From: Iodobacter violaceini
Lineage (GTDB): Bacteria > Pseudomonadota > Gammaproteobacteria > Burkholderiales > Chitinibacteraceae
Assembly (NCBI RefSeq): GCF_011601265.1
Contig: NZ_JAAOLX010000011.1
Location: forward strand, 85,464 to 149,463
Reading direction: 5' to 3'
DNA length: 64,000 nucleotides
In this document: in pieces, positions 38,457-46,339 of the stretch
How the letters are laid out: the number at the start of each line of letters is the position of its first letter
How positions within the stretch are numbered: the first letter of the stretch is position 1
Position numbers and translations under genes: made by a program
Notes under the pieces: generated by a model
The model's database searches: none
The model's input: only the letters and a program-made list of their open reading frames with translations
What the model was told of the DNA's origin: nothing

Positions 38457-39818
38457 ATGTCTGCCAAGCCTGTTAAAGCCATACCCATACAATTTTATCC
38501 GCGCCTGACTAAGGGGCGGTTTAATAATTGGCGGGTGCTGATGATCATCATTACCCAGCTTATTTTCTTTGGCCTGCCCTGGTTTAACTGGCAGGGGCAG
38601 CAGGCGGTGTGGTTTGATCTGGCGCGGCAGCAGTTTTTTGTGTTTGGTTTTAATTTTTGGCCGCAGGATTTTATCTATTTAATGGCGCTGATGATGGCGG
38701 GGGCATTTGCGCTATTTTTCTGGAGTACGCTTTCCGGGCGCATCTGGTGTGGTTATGCCTGCCCGCAAACGGTGTATTCCACCATTATGCTGTGGATAGA
38801 TCGCCTGACCGAGGGCAGCCATATGCAGCGGGCCAAGCTGGATGCCGCGCCGTGGTCGGCAGAAAAAGTGCTGCGTAAATCAGCCAAGCATGCGCTGATG
38901 CTGCTGTTTTGCTTTTGGACCGGCTTTAGTTTTGTTGGTTATTTCAGCCCGATCCGTGAGATGGCGGGCGCTTTGCCTGCGCTGGCGTTTGGGCCAATCG
39001 AATGGCTATGGATTTTTAGCTACGGCAGCTTTACCTATGTGCTGGCGGGCTTACTGCGCGAGCAGGTGTGTAAGCATATGTGCCCCTACGCACGCTTCCA
39101 AAGTGCGATGTTTGATCAGCAAACCCTGGTGGTGGCTTACGATGCAGTGCGCGGAGAGCCGCGTGGCACTCAGCATAAAGCCGCCGCGCCGCAGGGAGAT
39201 TGCGTGAACTGTAATATCTGCGTGCAGGTTTGCCCGGTGGGTATTGATATCCGTAAGGGCCTGCAATACGAGTGCATAGGTTGCGCCGCCTGTATTGATG
39301 CCTGTGATGTGGTGATGGATAAAATCGAAAAACCACGCGGCCTGATTCGCTTTAGCAATGAGCAAAATATGCACAAGCCCGGCGCGGTGAGTTTGGGCTG
39401 GCAGCATCTGCTGCGCCCTAAGGCGGCACTTTATGGCCTGGCTGTGGTGCTGGTATTGGGGCTGACCAGCCTGTCGCTGCTGCAGCGCCAGCCGCTCAAA
39501 TTAGATATTGCCAGAGACAGAAATATCCTTGCGCGTGAAACGGACAGAGGCTGGCTGGAAAACAGCTATACCCTGCAACTGGGCAACAGCTCGGCCACCG
39601 AGCAGCATTTAGAGCTGAGTGTTGAAGGCTTGCCTGGTGTAGAAATCTATAGCGACGAGCCTGTGATTGCCCTGCCCGCAGGCAGCAACCGGCAGGTTAC
39701 GGTAAGGCTGGAAGTCGCCCAATCCAGCGGCAGCGTGCCTATCGTCTTCACCGCCAAAAGCCGCAACTACCCCGCGTGGAAAGTCAGCGCACCAAGCAGT
39801 TTTCTGGCCTTACATTGA
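38457..39818 (+). CDS. ccoG: cytochrome c oxidase accessory protein CcoG (RdxA/FixG)
   Basis: A 453-residue membrane ferredoxin needed for cbb3-type oxidase assembly, where it reduces copper. It has five helices around IWCGYACPQTVYSTIMLWIDR and the CMCPYAR-like HMCPYARFQSAMFD. Two 4Fe-4S motifs are C-x2-C-x2-C-x3-CP (CVNCNICVQVCPVGIDIR) and CIGCAACIDACDVV. An Ig-like periplasmic C-terminal domain follows. The ATG chosen (MSAKPVKAIPIQFYPRLTKG) matches the family; the 47 residues upstream are cysteine-rich and atypical. ccoNOP genes are not in the window. Confidence 0.93.
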   Translation: MSAKPVKAIPIQFYPRLTKGRFNNWRVLMIIITQLIFFGLPWFNWQGQQAVWFDLARQQFFVFGFNFWPQDFIYLMALMMAGAFALFFWSTLSGRIWCGYACPQTVYSTIMLWIDRLTEGSHMQRAKLDAAPWSAEKVLRKSAKHALMLLFCFWTGFSFVGYFSPIREMAGALPALAFGPIEWLWIFSYGSFTYVLAGLLREQVCKHMCPYARFQSAMFDQQTLVVAYDAVRGEPRGTQHKAAAPQGDCVNCNICVQVCPVGIDIRKGLQYECIGCAACIDACDVVMDKIEKPRGLIRFSNEQNMHKPGAVSLGWQHLLRPKAALYGLAVVLVLGLTSLSLLQRQPLKLDIARDRNILARETDRGWLENSYTLQLGNSSATEQHLELSVEGLPGVEIYSDEPVIALPAGSNRQVTVRLEVAQSSGSVPIVFTAKSRNYPAWKVSAPSSFLALH

Positions 39819-39886
39819 AGCTGAATTTACCAATGCTTTACACTATGGCAGAGCGGCCTGTCAGGCCGCAATCCAGCCCTGAGTGT

Positions 39887-41248
39887 ATGAGTAAATTTCA
39901 GCAATTAATCGACTTCTTTACCCTTGCCATCGACAGGGGGGATTACCAGCTTGGCGATAAGCTGCCTTCCTTGCGCTCGGTTTGCCAAACGCACCAGGTC
40001 AGCATGACCACCGCCAAAAAAGCCTTTTATGAGCTGGAGCGGCTGGCTTATGCAGAGGCCGAGCCGCGTGCGGCGTTTAGGGTGATTGTGGCGGGGCAGG
40101 GCAAGAAGGTGGATGCGCTGGCCGCTGGCGAGTTCGATCCGCTCTGCCTGTTAGAAAACGTTGCTGCGCCCTGGGGCTCGCCCTTTATCAATGCCGGGCT
40201 GCTCGATACCCGTGCCCTGAATCGTGAATTAATGCGGGCCATGGCGTCTTATCCGCAGGCACTGAATCATCAGCCCATGCTGGGGCTAGATCAGCTGCGC
40301 CGCCAGATTGCCCGTATGTATCACAGCGAAGGCGTGCATTTGCATTGGGAAAACCTGATCGTGACCTGTGGCGGTATGGAAGCCTTATCGCTGGCGATTC
40401 AAGCCGTAGTGCAAGGCATTAGTAAGCCCTGCCTTGCCGTAGTCACGCCTGCGTTCCCCGGTGTGCTTAGCCTGATTCGCCAGCTGGGGATCAGCGTGAT
40501 CGAAGTCGCTTCCGAGCCTGATTTAGATTTGCCCGCGCTTGGGGCGCTCTTGCAAGAGCAAGCCATCACCGCCTTGCTGGTGATGCCCAATTTTCAGCAC
40601 CCCAGCGGGCGCTGTATGCCCGAGGCAGATAAACAGGCGCTGCTCGACTTAGCCTATCAATACCAGTTGGCGATTATCGAAGACGACACTTACCGCGCTT
40701 TGCACTTTGCCGATAAAGCCCCGCTGCCACTTAAAGCTTACGACAGGCTGGGCCTGGTGCTGCATTGCTGCTCATTCAGCAAAACCATCGCCCCCGGTTA
40801 TCGGGTCGGCTGGATAGAGCCGGGCCGCTGGAGCGATCGCATCCGCGCCCTTAAATTTTGCAGCTCACTCAGCTCGCCACTCCCCAGTCAACTGGCGCTG
40901 GCCGCCTTACTCGCGGGCGATTTACACAGCCGCAGCATTGCCAAATTACGCACTGAATTACAAAAACGCACTGAAGCCATGCGCACCGACATCCTCGCCT
41001 GCTTTCCCGCTGGCACCCATGTAGAAATCCCCGCCGGCGGTTACCTGCTCTGGATCACCCTGCCACAAGCCATCGACCTGAGCACCTTATTAAAAAAAGC
41101 CCTGGTCCAAGGAATCCACTTCGCCCCCGGCTGGCTCTGCTACCCCCAAGGCGGGCCGCTTGCTAACCAGCTCAGGCTGAATGCCAGTTTTTATTCGGGG
41201 CAAAGGGAGGTGTTGGGGTGGTTGGGGGAGGAGATGTTGATAGCGTGA
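39887..41248 (+). CDS. MocR-type GntR regulator with aminotransferase domain
   Basis: A 453-residue PLP-dependent transcriptional regulator. A GntR winged helix lies at about residues 1-70 (YQLGDKLPSLRSVCQTHQVSMTTAKKAFYELE). An aminotransferase class I fold follows, with TCGGMEALSLAIQA, IEDDTYRALHF and the PLP lysine motif SFSKTIAPGYRVGWIEPG. MocR proteins sense PLP or amino-group compounds and control nearby genes; here the target is not evident, since ccoG is upstream and no aminotransfer substrate genes lie nearby. Starts at 39833 or 39845 are also possible; the ATG at 39887 places the GntR helix at the usual distance. An in-frame start at 39776 would overlap ccoG. Confidence 0.88.
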   Translation: MSKFQQLIDFFTLAIDRGDYQLGDKLPSLRSVCQTHQVSMTTAKKAFYELERLAYAEAEPRAAFRVIVAGQGKKVDALAAGEFDPLCLLENVAAPWGSPFINAGLLDTRALNRELMRAMASYPQALNHQPMLGLDQLRRQIARMYHSEGVHLHWENLIVTCGGMEALSLAIQAVVQGISKPCLAVVTPAFPGVLSLIRQLGISVIEVASEPDLDLPALGALLQEQAITALLVMPNFQHPSGRCMPEADKQALLDLAYQYQLAIIEDDTYRALHFADKAPLPLKAYDRLGLVLHCCSFSKTIAPGYRVGWIEPGRWSDRIRALKFCSSLSSPLPSQLALAALLAGDLHSRSIAKLRTELQKRTEAMRTDILACFPAGTHVEIPAGGYLLWITLPQAIDLSTLLKKALVQGIHFAPGWLCYPQGGPLANQLRLNASFYSGQREVLGWLGEEMLIA

Positions 41249-41360
41249 AGTTGCTCTATTGTTTGTTAGTACAGGTAGCTTAGGCTAGTGATTTACCAGC
41301 CCAAAGTTGTTCTGCTCATTGAAATGTTGGGCTGATAAAACTTTAGCCAAGGCTACTGGG

Positions 41361-42032
41361 CTAATACTGCCAATTAGAATGAAGGCTCTTAATCATATTT
41401 GGAGGAAGAAAACTACCAAGCACAATAAGTTTGCATTCGATATCTGATTCAGCATACATATGAGCAGATCCTTCTAATGCTATTTTCAGATATGGCTTGT
41501 TTTCGTTAACTTTATTTGATGGAGTTGTTACCCATTTTCCTTTTTTAAATTGGCGATATTCTGCACAATTGTTATCTGAATCACATGTCCATTTTGGTGC
41601 GGCTTTAATTTTATTAAGTTGTTCCATTATTTCTTTTTTTGATTTTTTTGATGAAAATCGCCACTCGTAGTATTCTTCTTTTCCATTTTTGACATAATGG
41701 TTTTTTGTGCTTTTGAAATGTTTTTCTGTATAGATAAGAGCAGATATTGGTCCTGTTAATGGAAGCTCCGGCGTAAATCCAGCACGTCGTGTTATTTCAC
41801 TTATACCTTCGCCAAGCTCCCCTAAATCTTTTGCTACATCGTGAGGGGCTCCAAGCTCGAAAGTTGCAAGGTCGCCGTTAGTAACCAGCTTGGCACCATT
41901 TGCTGCATCTGGATTCTTTGCTTAATACTGGCTAAAACTATCGTCACATTTGAGGAAGTTTTGCAGCAGCTCATATTCAGAGGCAATAGCGTGTGCGCTA
42001 AGGCTGATTAACAATAATGGGATGAATTTCAT
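41361..42032 (-). pseudogene. exported-protein gene broken by one in-frame stop
   Basis: Read from an ATG at 42032 the frame gives a signal peptide (MKFIPLLLISLSAHAIAS), continues to codon 36, and meets TAA at 41922-41924. The same frame then stays open for 186 more codons to a stop at 41361, with normal amino-acid composition (ELGAPHDVAKDLGELG, NKIKAAPKWTCDSDNNCAEY). Only the last 88 residues follow an internal ATG. This is most likely one gene of about 223 codons hit by a single nonsense change, or a sequencing error. Cysteine pairs (CDSDNNC, IECKL) suggest an extracytoplasmic protein. No family is recognised. Confidence 0.75.
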
Positions 42033-42181
42033 TTTTTTATCTTTGGTTTTATGGGGGTAATATGGTTTTAATTAATAATCCGGAAATTTTTCTTAAGTTA
42101 AATTTTGATTAGCCCAATACTTTAAAGTTCATAATGGTTTTTAACAGGAAAATATCGGACAAGACTTGTTGATTTATTTAG

Positions 42182-42628
42182 TTAATTTTTTAAAACTTTT
42201 TTTGCAGCTTTAATATAAGTTGATCTGCGGCTTATTGCTTTCCATTTGCCTGGCACATAGCGCATATATCCAAGCCACCTGTTTGTAATCGGGTTACCAT
42301 GCAGGTATTGAATGATGGTCTCTAAATGTTCTTTATTCCAACCCCAAATATGATCCAGACCAACAGAAGCGGAATAGAAAGGCGGGCCAATCTGAACCAC
42401 CTCAAAGTAATTCAAATTCTTTTTAGAAAAATGACATTTGTTGCATTTTACTGTGAATGATCTGTCCTCTGCTGTCCGTAGCCACCACCCTTCCGGGGTA
42501 TCTGAGTAGCCTTCTGAATTGACCGGGTGAGTGCAGGTAATTAACCCCCCACACTTGCACGCCAGTTCAATTAGCGGTGGAATGCGTGGGTGTGAGCAAG
42601 GTGCTGGATGTGTGCGTTTACCAAGCAT
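42182..42628 (-). CDS. small cysteine-rich protein of unknown function
   Basis: A 148-residue soluble protein. A CKCGGLITC segment and KCNKCHFSKK give a C-x-C...C-x2-C pattern that may bind zinc. The rest is aromatic and basic (DHIWGWNKEHLETIIQYLHGNP, WLGYMRYVPGKWKAISRR). AAAGGTCAAA precedes the ATG, a good ribosome site. No known family is recognised. It is next to the pseudogene on the same strand, and the two may form a lineage-specific island. Confidence 0.6.
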   Translation of the reverse strand: MLGKRTHPAPCSHPRIPPLIELACKCGGLITCTHPVNSEGYSDTPEGWWLRTAEDRSFTVKCNKCHFSKKNLNYFEVVQIGPPFYSASVGLDHIWGWNKEHLETIIQYLHGNPITNRWLGYMRYVPGKWKAISRRSTYIKAAKKVLKN

Positions 42629-42919
42629 TTTGACCTTTAGCGGAAGAGTAAAGCCCGACCGCGGCAGTTAACGGTTGCGGTTAAATAAGCCGATGATACT
42701 GCCCAATTCATTTTTGACCACCCAGCCCAGCCAATTTTGCGTGCCATACGGTGATTTTCATGCTGAAAAAAGTATCATTCCCCGCGAGTTTTGCTTTAAT
42801 TTTGTTACAGCAGCAGCGGCAAGCTGTGAATGGCACTAAACGCTTTGCGCAAGATTACAAATGCAGCATACAGTGACGAATCGCTAAGGCCGTTTCCCTG
42901 AACAGGAGCTTGCACGATT
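42629..42919. other. intergenic region before the aspartic-protease-like gene
   Basis: About 290 bp between divergent genes. AGGAG at 42903-42907 is the likely ribosome site for the next gene, at a rather long spacing of 12 bases from the ATG. No other element is recognised. Confidence 0.35.
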
Positions 42920-43864
42920 ATGTTTTTACCAACAATGCTAAGGGCTGTCGCTATTTCTGCTTTTTTGACTGCCCTGCCTGTATCAGCAGCAGAGACCGCA
43001 TCACCAGCTACCACGCCGCTTTTAGCGGATAAGGCCAACTTCACGCTGCCATTCTATTTATTTAACGGCCACATCCTGATTGATGGCGCGGTTAATGGCC
43101 GTCAGGGAAAGCTGATGTTTGATACGGGCACTGAGTTTCCTTTCTTTTTAAATAATCACTATTTACCCTTGGCAAAAGATCTGAAAATTGGAGAGGGGCG
43201 GGCGGCTTCAGGGCAGAAAATGGTGCTTTATAAGCAACAGAGCCCCATTAAAACGATAGATCTTGCCGGGCAGATACAGCTTAATAATCTGACGGCTGTT
43301 TTGCATACAGACTGGAGTTTTATTGAGCAGGCCTATACGCCATTTTTTTTAGGCAGCATTGGTCATGGTTTCAATCGGCAGTATCTGTTTGTGATCGATT
43401 ATGAAGCGCAGACCATCGCATTTCACGCTTTTAATCAGAGCAAAACCCAGCCCGCCAGCGTGATTGATCCCGCCCGCGTTGCTGCCACGCTTGAATTTAC
43501 CCCAACCGGGGTTGATGGAAAAATGCCGGAAGTCGTGTTGCGAATCGGCAACAAAACCATCAAAGCATCTTTTGATACCGGCAATCTGGGAAGCTTGGAA
43601 TTAACAGAAGCAATGAAAAATGAGCTTACTGCTGGTGGTGAGTTGATTCTTACACCCAGAACATACACCTGCGGCCAGCGCGAGCCGCATGTGAGCGCCA
43701 GCTTGAATGGGCTAAACTACGGCCCCCAAGCATTACAAGATGCCCGCAATCTGACTTTTAAAATTGGCAAAACTAATCAGCTTGGATTGGGCTACCACTT
43801 TCTAAAAAATTACATCTCGGTATGGGATTATCAAAACAGCAGACTAACGTTGCTGAGGCCTTAG
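42920..43864 (+). CDS. exported retropepsin-like aspartic protease
   Basis: A 314-residue protein with a signal peptide (ending near ALPVSAAE) and two retropepsin-like halves, each with an aspartic protease motif: KLMFDTGTEFPF at about residue 67 and ASFDTGNLGSLEL at about 215. Two DTG motifs in one chain are what a pepsin-like active site needs, whereas many bacterial members work as dimers with one. It has no transmembrane segment beyond the signal. It stands alone before treR. Substrate unknown; a structural, non-catalytic role is possible. Confidence 0.72.
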   Translation: MFLPTMLRAVAISAFLTALPVSAAETASPATTPLLADKANFTLPFYLFNGHILIDGAVNGRQGKLMFDTGTEFPFFLNNHYLPLAKDLKIGEGRAASGQKMVLYKQQSPIKTIDLAGQIQLNNLTAVLHTDWSFIEQAYTPFFLGSIGHGFNRQYLFVIDYEAQTIAFHAFNQSKTQPASVIDPARVAATLEFTPTGVDGKMPEVVLRIGNKTIKASFDTGNLGSLELTEAMKNELTAGGELILTPRTYTCGQREPHVSASLNGLNYGPQALQDARNLTFKIGKTNQLGLGYHFLKNYISVWDYQNSRLTLLRP

Positions 43865-43970
43865 GGGATGATGCTGTTCTGTGGATTAAGCTCCTCCCCA
43901 AACTGGCATCCAAAGTCAGTTTCAGGCAGACTGCCTGTTCTATTCCTGATTCCCCCGAAGTGACCCCAGC

Positions 43971-44675
43971 GTGAACAAATACAGCCAGATTTTTGCCGAT
44001 ATCGTTGCGGATATTGATAACCAGCGTTTGCAAAAAGGCGAGAAGATTCCTTCAGAATCTGAGCTGATGAATAGCTATGCGGCAAGCCGGGGTACGGTGC
44101 GTAAGGCGGTGGATCAGTTGCAGGAGCGTGGCTATGTGCAAAAAATTCACGGCAAGGGCGTGTTTGTTTTAAAGCCGGGCAATATTGAATTTCAGCTCAG
44201 CGGTATTGTTAGCTTTAAAGAATCTTACGAGCGCCTGGGGCGGGCGGTGACCACGCAGATTGCTGATTTTCAATTGATCAGCGCAGATAAATCGCAGGCA
44301 AAGCTTTTGCAAGTGCCGGAAAAAACCGAGCTGGTGCGTATTAAACGGGTGCGTAATATTGATGGCGAAAATGTGATTCTGGATATTAATTATTTTGTGG
44401 CAGGGCTGATTCCCGGCCTTACTCCGCAAATTGCGCAGAATTCGATTTATGAATATATAGAAAAAGTGCTTAAGCTAAATATCTGTTACGCCCAGCGCGT
44501 ATTTGAAGCTCAGCCCTGTATTGAAGACGATCGCCGTTATCTGGATTTAAATGGTATGGATCATGTGATTGTGGTGAAAAACCACACCCATTTCTACGAT
44601 GGCCGCCAGTTTGAATACACGGAATCCCGGCACAGGCTGGATAAATTCTTTTTCTCGGATATTGCGCGGCGTTGA
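43971..44675 (+). CDS. treR: trehalose operon repressor TreR (GntR/UTRA family)
   Basis: A 234-residue GntR-family regulator of the HutC/UTRA group. The winged helix is at about 8-70 (LQKGEKIPSESELMNSYAASRGTVRKAVDQL), followed by the UTRA ligand domain (VRIKRVRNIDGENVILDINYFV, DHVIVVKNHTHFYDGRQFEYTESRH). TreR of this family responds to trehalose-6-phosphate. It starts at a GTG. It lies 1.7 kb before treB, separated by two minus-strand exporter genes, and likely binds the half-site cluster at 46270-46300. Confidence 0.88.
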   Translation: MNKYSQIFADIVADIDNQRLQKGEKIPSESELMNSYAASRGTVRKAVDQLQERGYVQKIHGKGVFVLKPGNIEFQLSGIVSFKESYERLGRAVTTQIADFQLISADKSQAKLLQVPEKTELVRIKRVRNIDGENVILDINYFVAGLIPGLTPQIAQNSIYEYIEKVLKLNICYAQRVFEAQPCIEDDRRYLDLNGMDHVIVVKNHTHFYDGRQFEYTESRHRLDKFFFSDIARR

Positions 44676-44707
44676 TTTTCTTGGCGACACAAGAAAGGAA
44701 GGCCCAT

Positions 44708-44748
44708 GCGGGGGCTCCCGCTCCTAAATCAATGTGCCGAAGGCACTA
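44708..44748. repeat. 41-bp dispersed repeat (inverted copy of 21728-21771)
   Basis: The segment GCGGGGGCTCCCGCTCC, TAAATCAATGTGCCGAAGG, CACTA is the near reverse complement of 21728-21771. A partial third copy is at 49627-49641 (TGTGCCGAAGGTACT). It lies in the gap between the convergent genes treR and the YjjB-like gene. Confidence 0.6.
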
Positions 44749-44759
44749 AACCTGCTTCA

Positions 44760-45218
44760 TTATCTCCCCCGCTTTGGCAATAGCAATAAAGGCGCGGCAA
44801 TGCCAAAGGCCAGCGCTAATACAATCATGATGGCTTTTACGCCGTGCACCCCGGCAGCCACTAAAAGGGCCGTGCCGTCTGCTTCTGCCGACATGGTGGC
44901 AATGCCTAATAAGGCTTGCACGGATTGATACATCGATTTGCCGGGTATCATGGGAATAGCAGCGCTAATGGCGTAAATCACGCCGGGCTGATTGTGGCGG
45001 TCTGCCCACAGCTCGGCCACAATGCCAATTAATAGTGCCGCTAATAGCGTGCCAAATACAATATCACCATCCATGGTTAAAACCAGCTTGCGTACGGCGT
45101 GGCCGGATACGGCCAGAATGCCGCACATCCATAGTGCTTTGGGTGGCACATTAAATAATAGTGCAAAGCCTAATGCGGCAGGCGCAGCCCAAAGTTCGAT
45201 TAACCAAGGTGAAGACAT
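44760..45218 (-). CDS. yjjB: YjjB-like ThrE_2 half of a split threonine/serine exporter family
   Basis: A 152-residue membrane protein with about four or five helices, matching the small half of the split ThrE family (E. coli YjjB, DUF3815). Sequence includes WAAPAALGFALLFNVPPKALWMCGILAVSGH and YAISAAIPMIPGKSMYQSVQALLG. In E. coli the YjjP-YjjB pair exports succinate; other members export threonine and serine. The gene starts directly at the stop of the YjjP-like gene, so the two form a single unit. It is convergent with treR. Confidence 0.85.
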   Translation of the reverse strand: MSSPWLIELWAAPAALGFALLFNVPPKALWMCGILAVSGHAVRKLVLTMDGDIVFGTLLAALLIGIVAELWADRHNQPGVIYAISAAIPMIPGKSMYQSVQALLGIATMSAEADGTALLVAAGVHGVKAIMIVLALAFGIAAPLLLLPKRGR

Positions 45219-45977
45219 TTAGATTCCTAAGATGCGTAGCGCTAAGCTAATGCCTATGGCAATGCCCAGAACAATAACGGCGCTCATGGTAAATCTGACA
45301 ATGCCATTTAAATAATTGGCATTGAGCAAATCGGATGCGCCATTAATTAAGGGTACGCCGGGAATTAAGAATAAGACTGAGGCGGCCATTGCGGTATCGG
45401 GCGTGCTGGTGAAATCTCTTAATAAGCCGGTGCAAAGCAAGGCCACAAAGCTGGCTACGCTGGCAAATACAAAGGGCTTGAAGTGCTGCAATACCAGTTG
45501 AAACCGCACCGCCATTCCCACTGATGCGCCCAGCGTCGTAATTAAAATTGCTGCTGTGTCGCCACCAAATAAAGCTGCAAATGCGCCGCAGGATAAACCC
45601 ACAAATAAAGTCACCACGCTGCGCGGGTAATGGCCTTTGGCTTGAGCGATTAAATCTAAAGCGGAGTGGGCCGCATCGGCATCAAGCTGGCCTTGCTCTA
45701 ATGCAAATAGCCAGCCATCTAATGATGTCAATAAAGAAAAGTTTACCCCCATATGCGGCGCTTTTCTAAAGCCCGTTTCCCGCTCGTGCTCCCGCTCTAT
45801 GGTGGCGCCGATATTGGTGGATGAAATAATCACCTCTACCTGCACCGCGCCCAGCGCCCTGGCCGTGCGCTGAATAATCAGCGAGGTGCGATGCGTGCCC
45901 GCCCCGGATTGATGGGCAAGCAGGCCTGCTTTTAAGGCCAGCGTCAGTATATCGGTGAGTGCGTAGATGGCTTTCAT
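45219..45977 (-). CDS. yjjP: YjjP-like ThrE_1 half of a split threonine/serine exporter family
   Basis: A 252-residue protein, the larger half of the split ThrE exporter (DUF1212). A soluble N-terminal part of about 120 residues (LLAHQSGAGTHRTSLIIQRTARALG, VEVIISSTNIGATI) is followed by about five transmembrane helices (SCGAFAALFGGDTAAILITTLGASVGMAVRF, LFLIPGVPLINGASDLLN). The pairing with yjjB, with no gap, is the expected arrangement. The pair lies inside the trehalose cluster on the opposite strand. Confidence 0.87.
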   Translation of the reverse strand: MKAIYALTDILTLALKAGLLAHQSGAGTHRTSLIIQRTARALGAVQVEVIISSTNIGATIEREHERETGFRKAPHMGVNFSLLTSLDGWLFALEQGQLDADAAHSALDLIAQAKGHYPRSVVTLFVGLSCGAFAALFGGDTAAILITTLGASVGMAVRFQLVLQHFKPFVFASVASFVALLCTGLLRDFTSTPDTAMAASVLFLIPGVPLINGASDLLNANYLNGIVRFTMSAVIVLGIAIGISLALRILGI

Positions 45978-46056
45978 AGGCTCCGCGCAGGATCAGGCAA
46001 ACGTCAACAGAGCTTTCATCATAAAGTAATTACATTGGAATGCTTTATCTACGATC

Positions 46057-46082
46057 AAGCCAGCCTTAAAACTGGCTTTTTT
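46057..46082 (+). terminator. rho-independent terminator on the plus strand, no known upstream gene
   Basis: AAGCCAG (46057-46063) pairs with CTGGCTT (46072-46078), followed by a T-run to 46082. The plus-strand gene before it is treR, 1.4 kb away, and only minus-strand genes lie between. So it may end an unannotated short transcript, or treR readthrough. Confidence 0.6.
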
Positions 46083-46339
46083 ATGCATAGGCCTGTGGTT
46101 TTTTGTATTGGCCCGCTGCGCAGCACGGGGAAGCGAGGTTTTAAGCCATTTCAGTTCTGAAAATACCCGCCAGACCGGGCATTTACCCCGTATTTTTCTA
46201 CCCATACTGAGTCTTGCTGTGTTTGATTTAGCTTAAAAGTCAGTGAATTTAAGTGTTTAACTGGTACATACGAGTATTGACACTACTCGTCTGTACGAGT
46301 TAAATGCGTTCTGTGAATATTACACAAAGAGGCAAACAG
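46083..46339. other. treB upstream region
   Basis: About 260 bp. Its right part holds the treB promoter and operator (46270-46305). AAAGAGGCAAACAG before 46340 is the ribosome site. The left part is non-coding with nothing recognised. Confidence 0.4.
46270..46305 (+). promoter_or_regulatory. treB promoter with likely TreR half-sites
   Basis: TTGACA (46277-46282) and TTAAAT (46300-46305) lie 17 bp apart, a sigma-70 pair. Three half-sites of the same hexamer overlap it: ACGAGT (46270-46275), ACTCGT (46285-46290) and ACGAGT (46295-46300). The last two form the dyad ACTCGT-CTGT-ACGAGT. Repressor binding here would block RNA polymerase. TreR is the natural candidate since it is encoded nearby. 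Confidence 0.65.

Noticed and set aside
45993..46205. 70-codon minus-strand frame before yjjP
   Set aside because: Covers a terminator hairpin and has no recognisable protein features.
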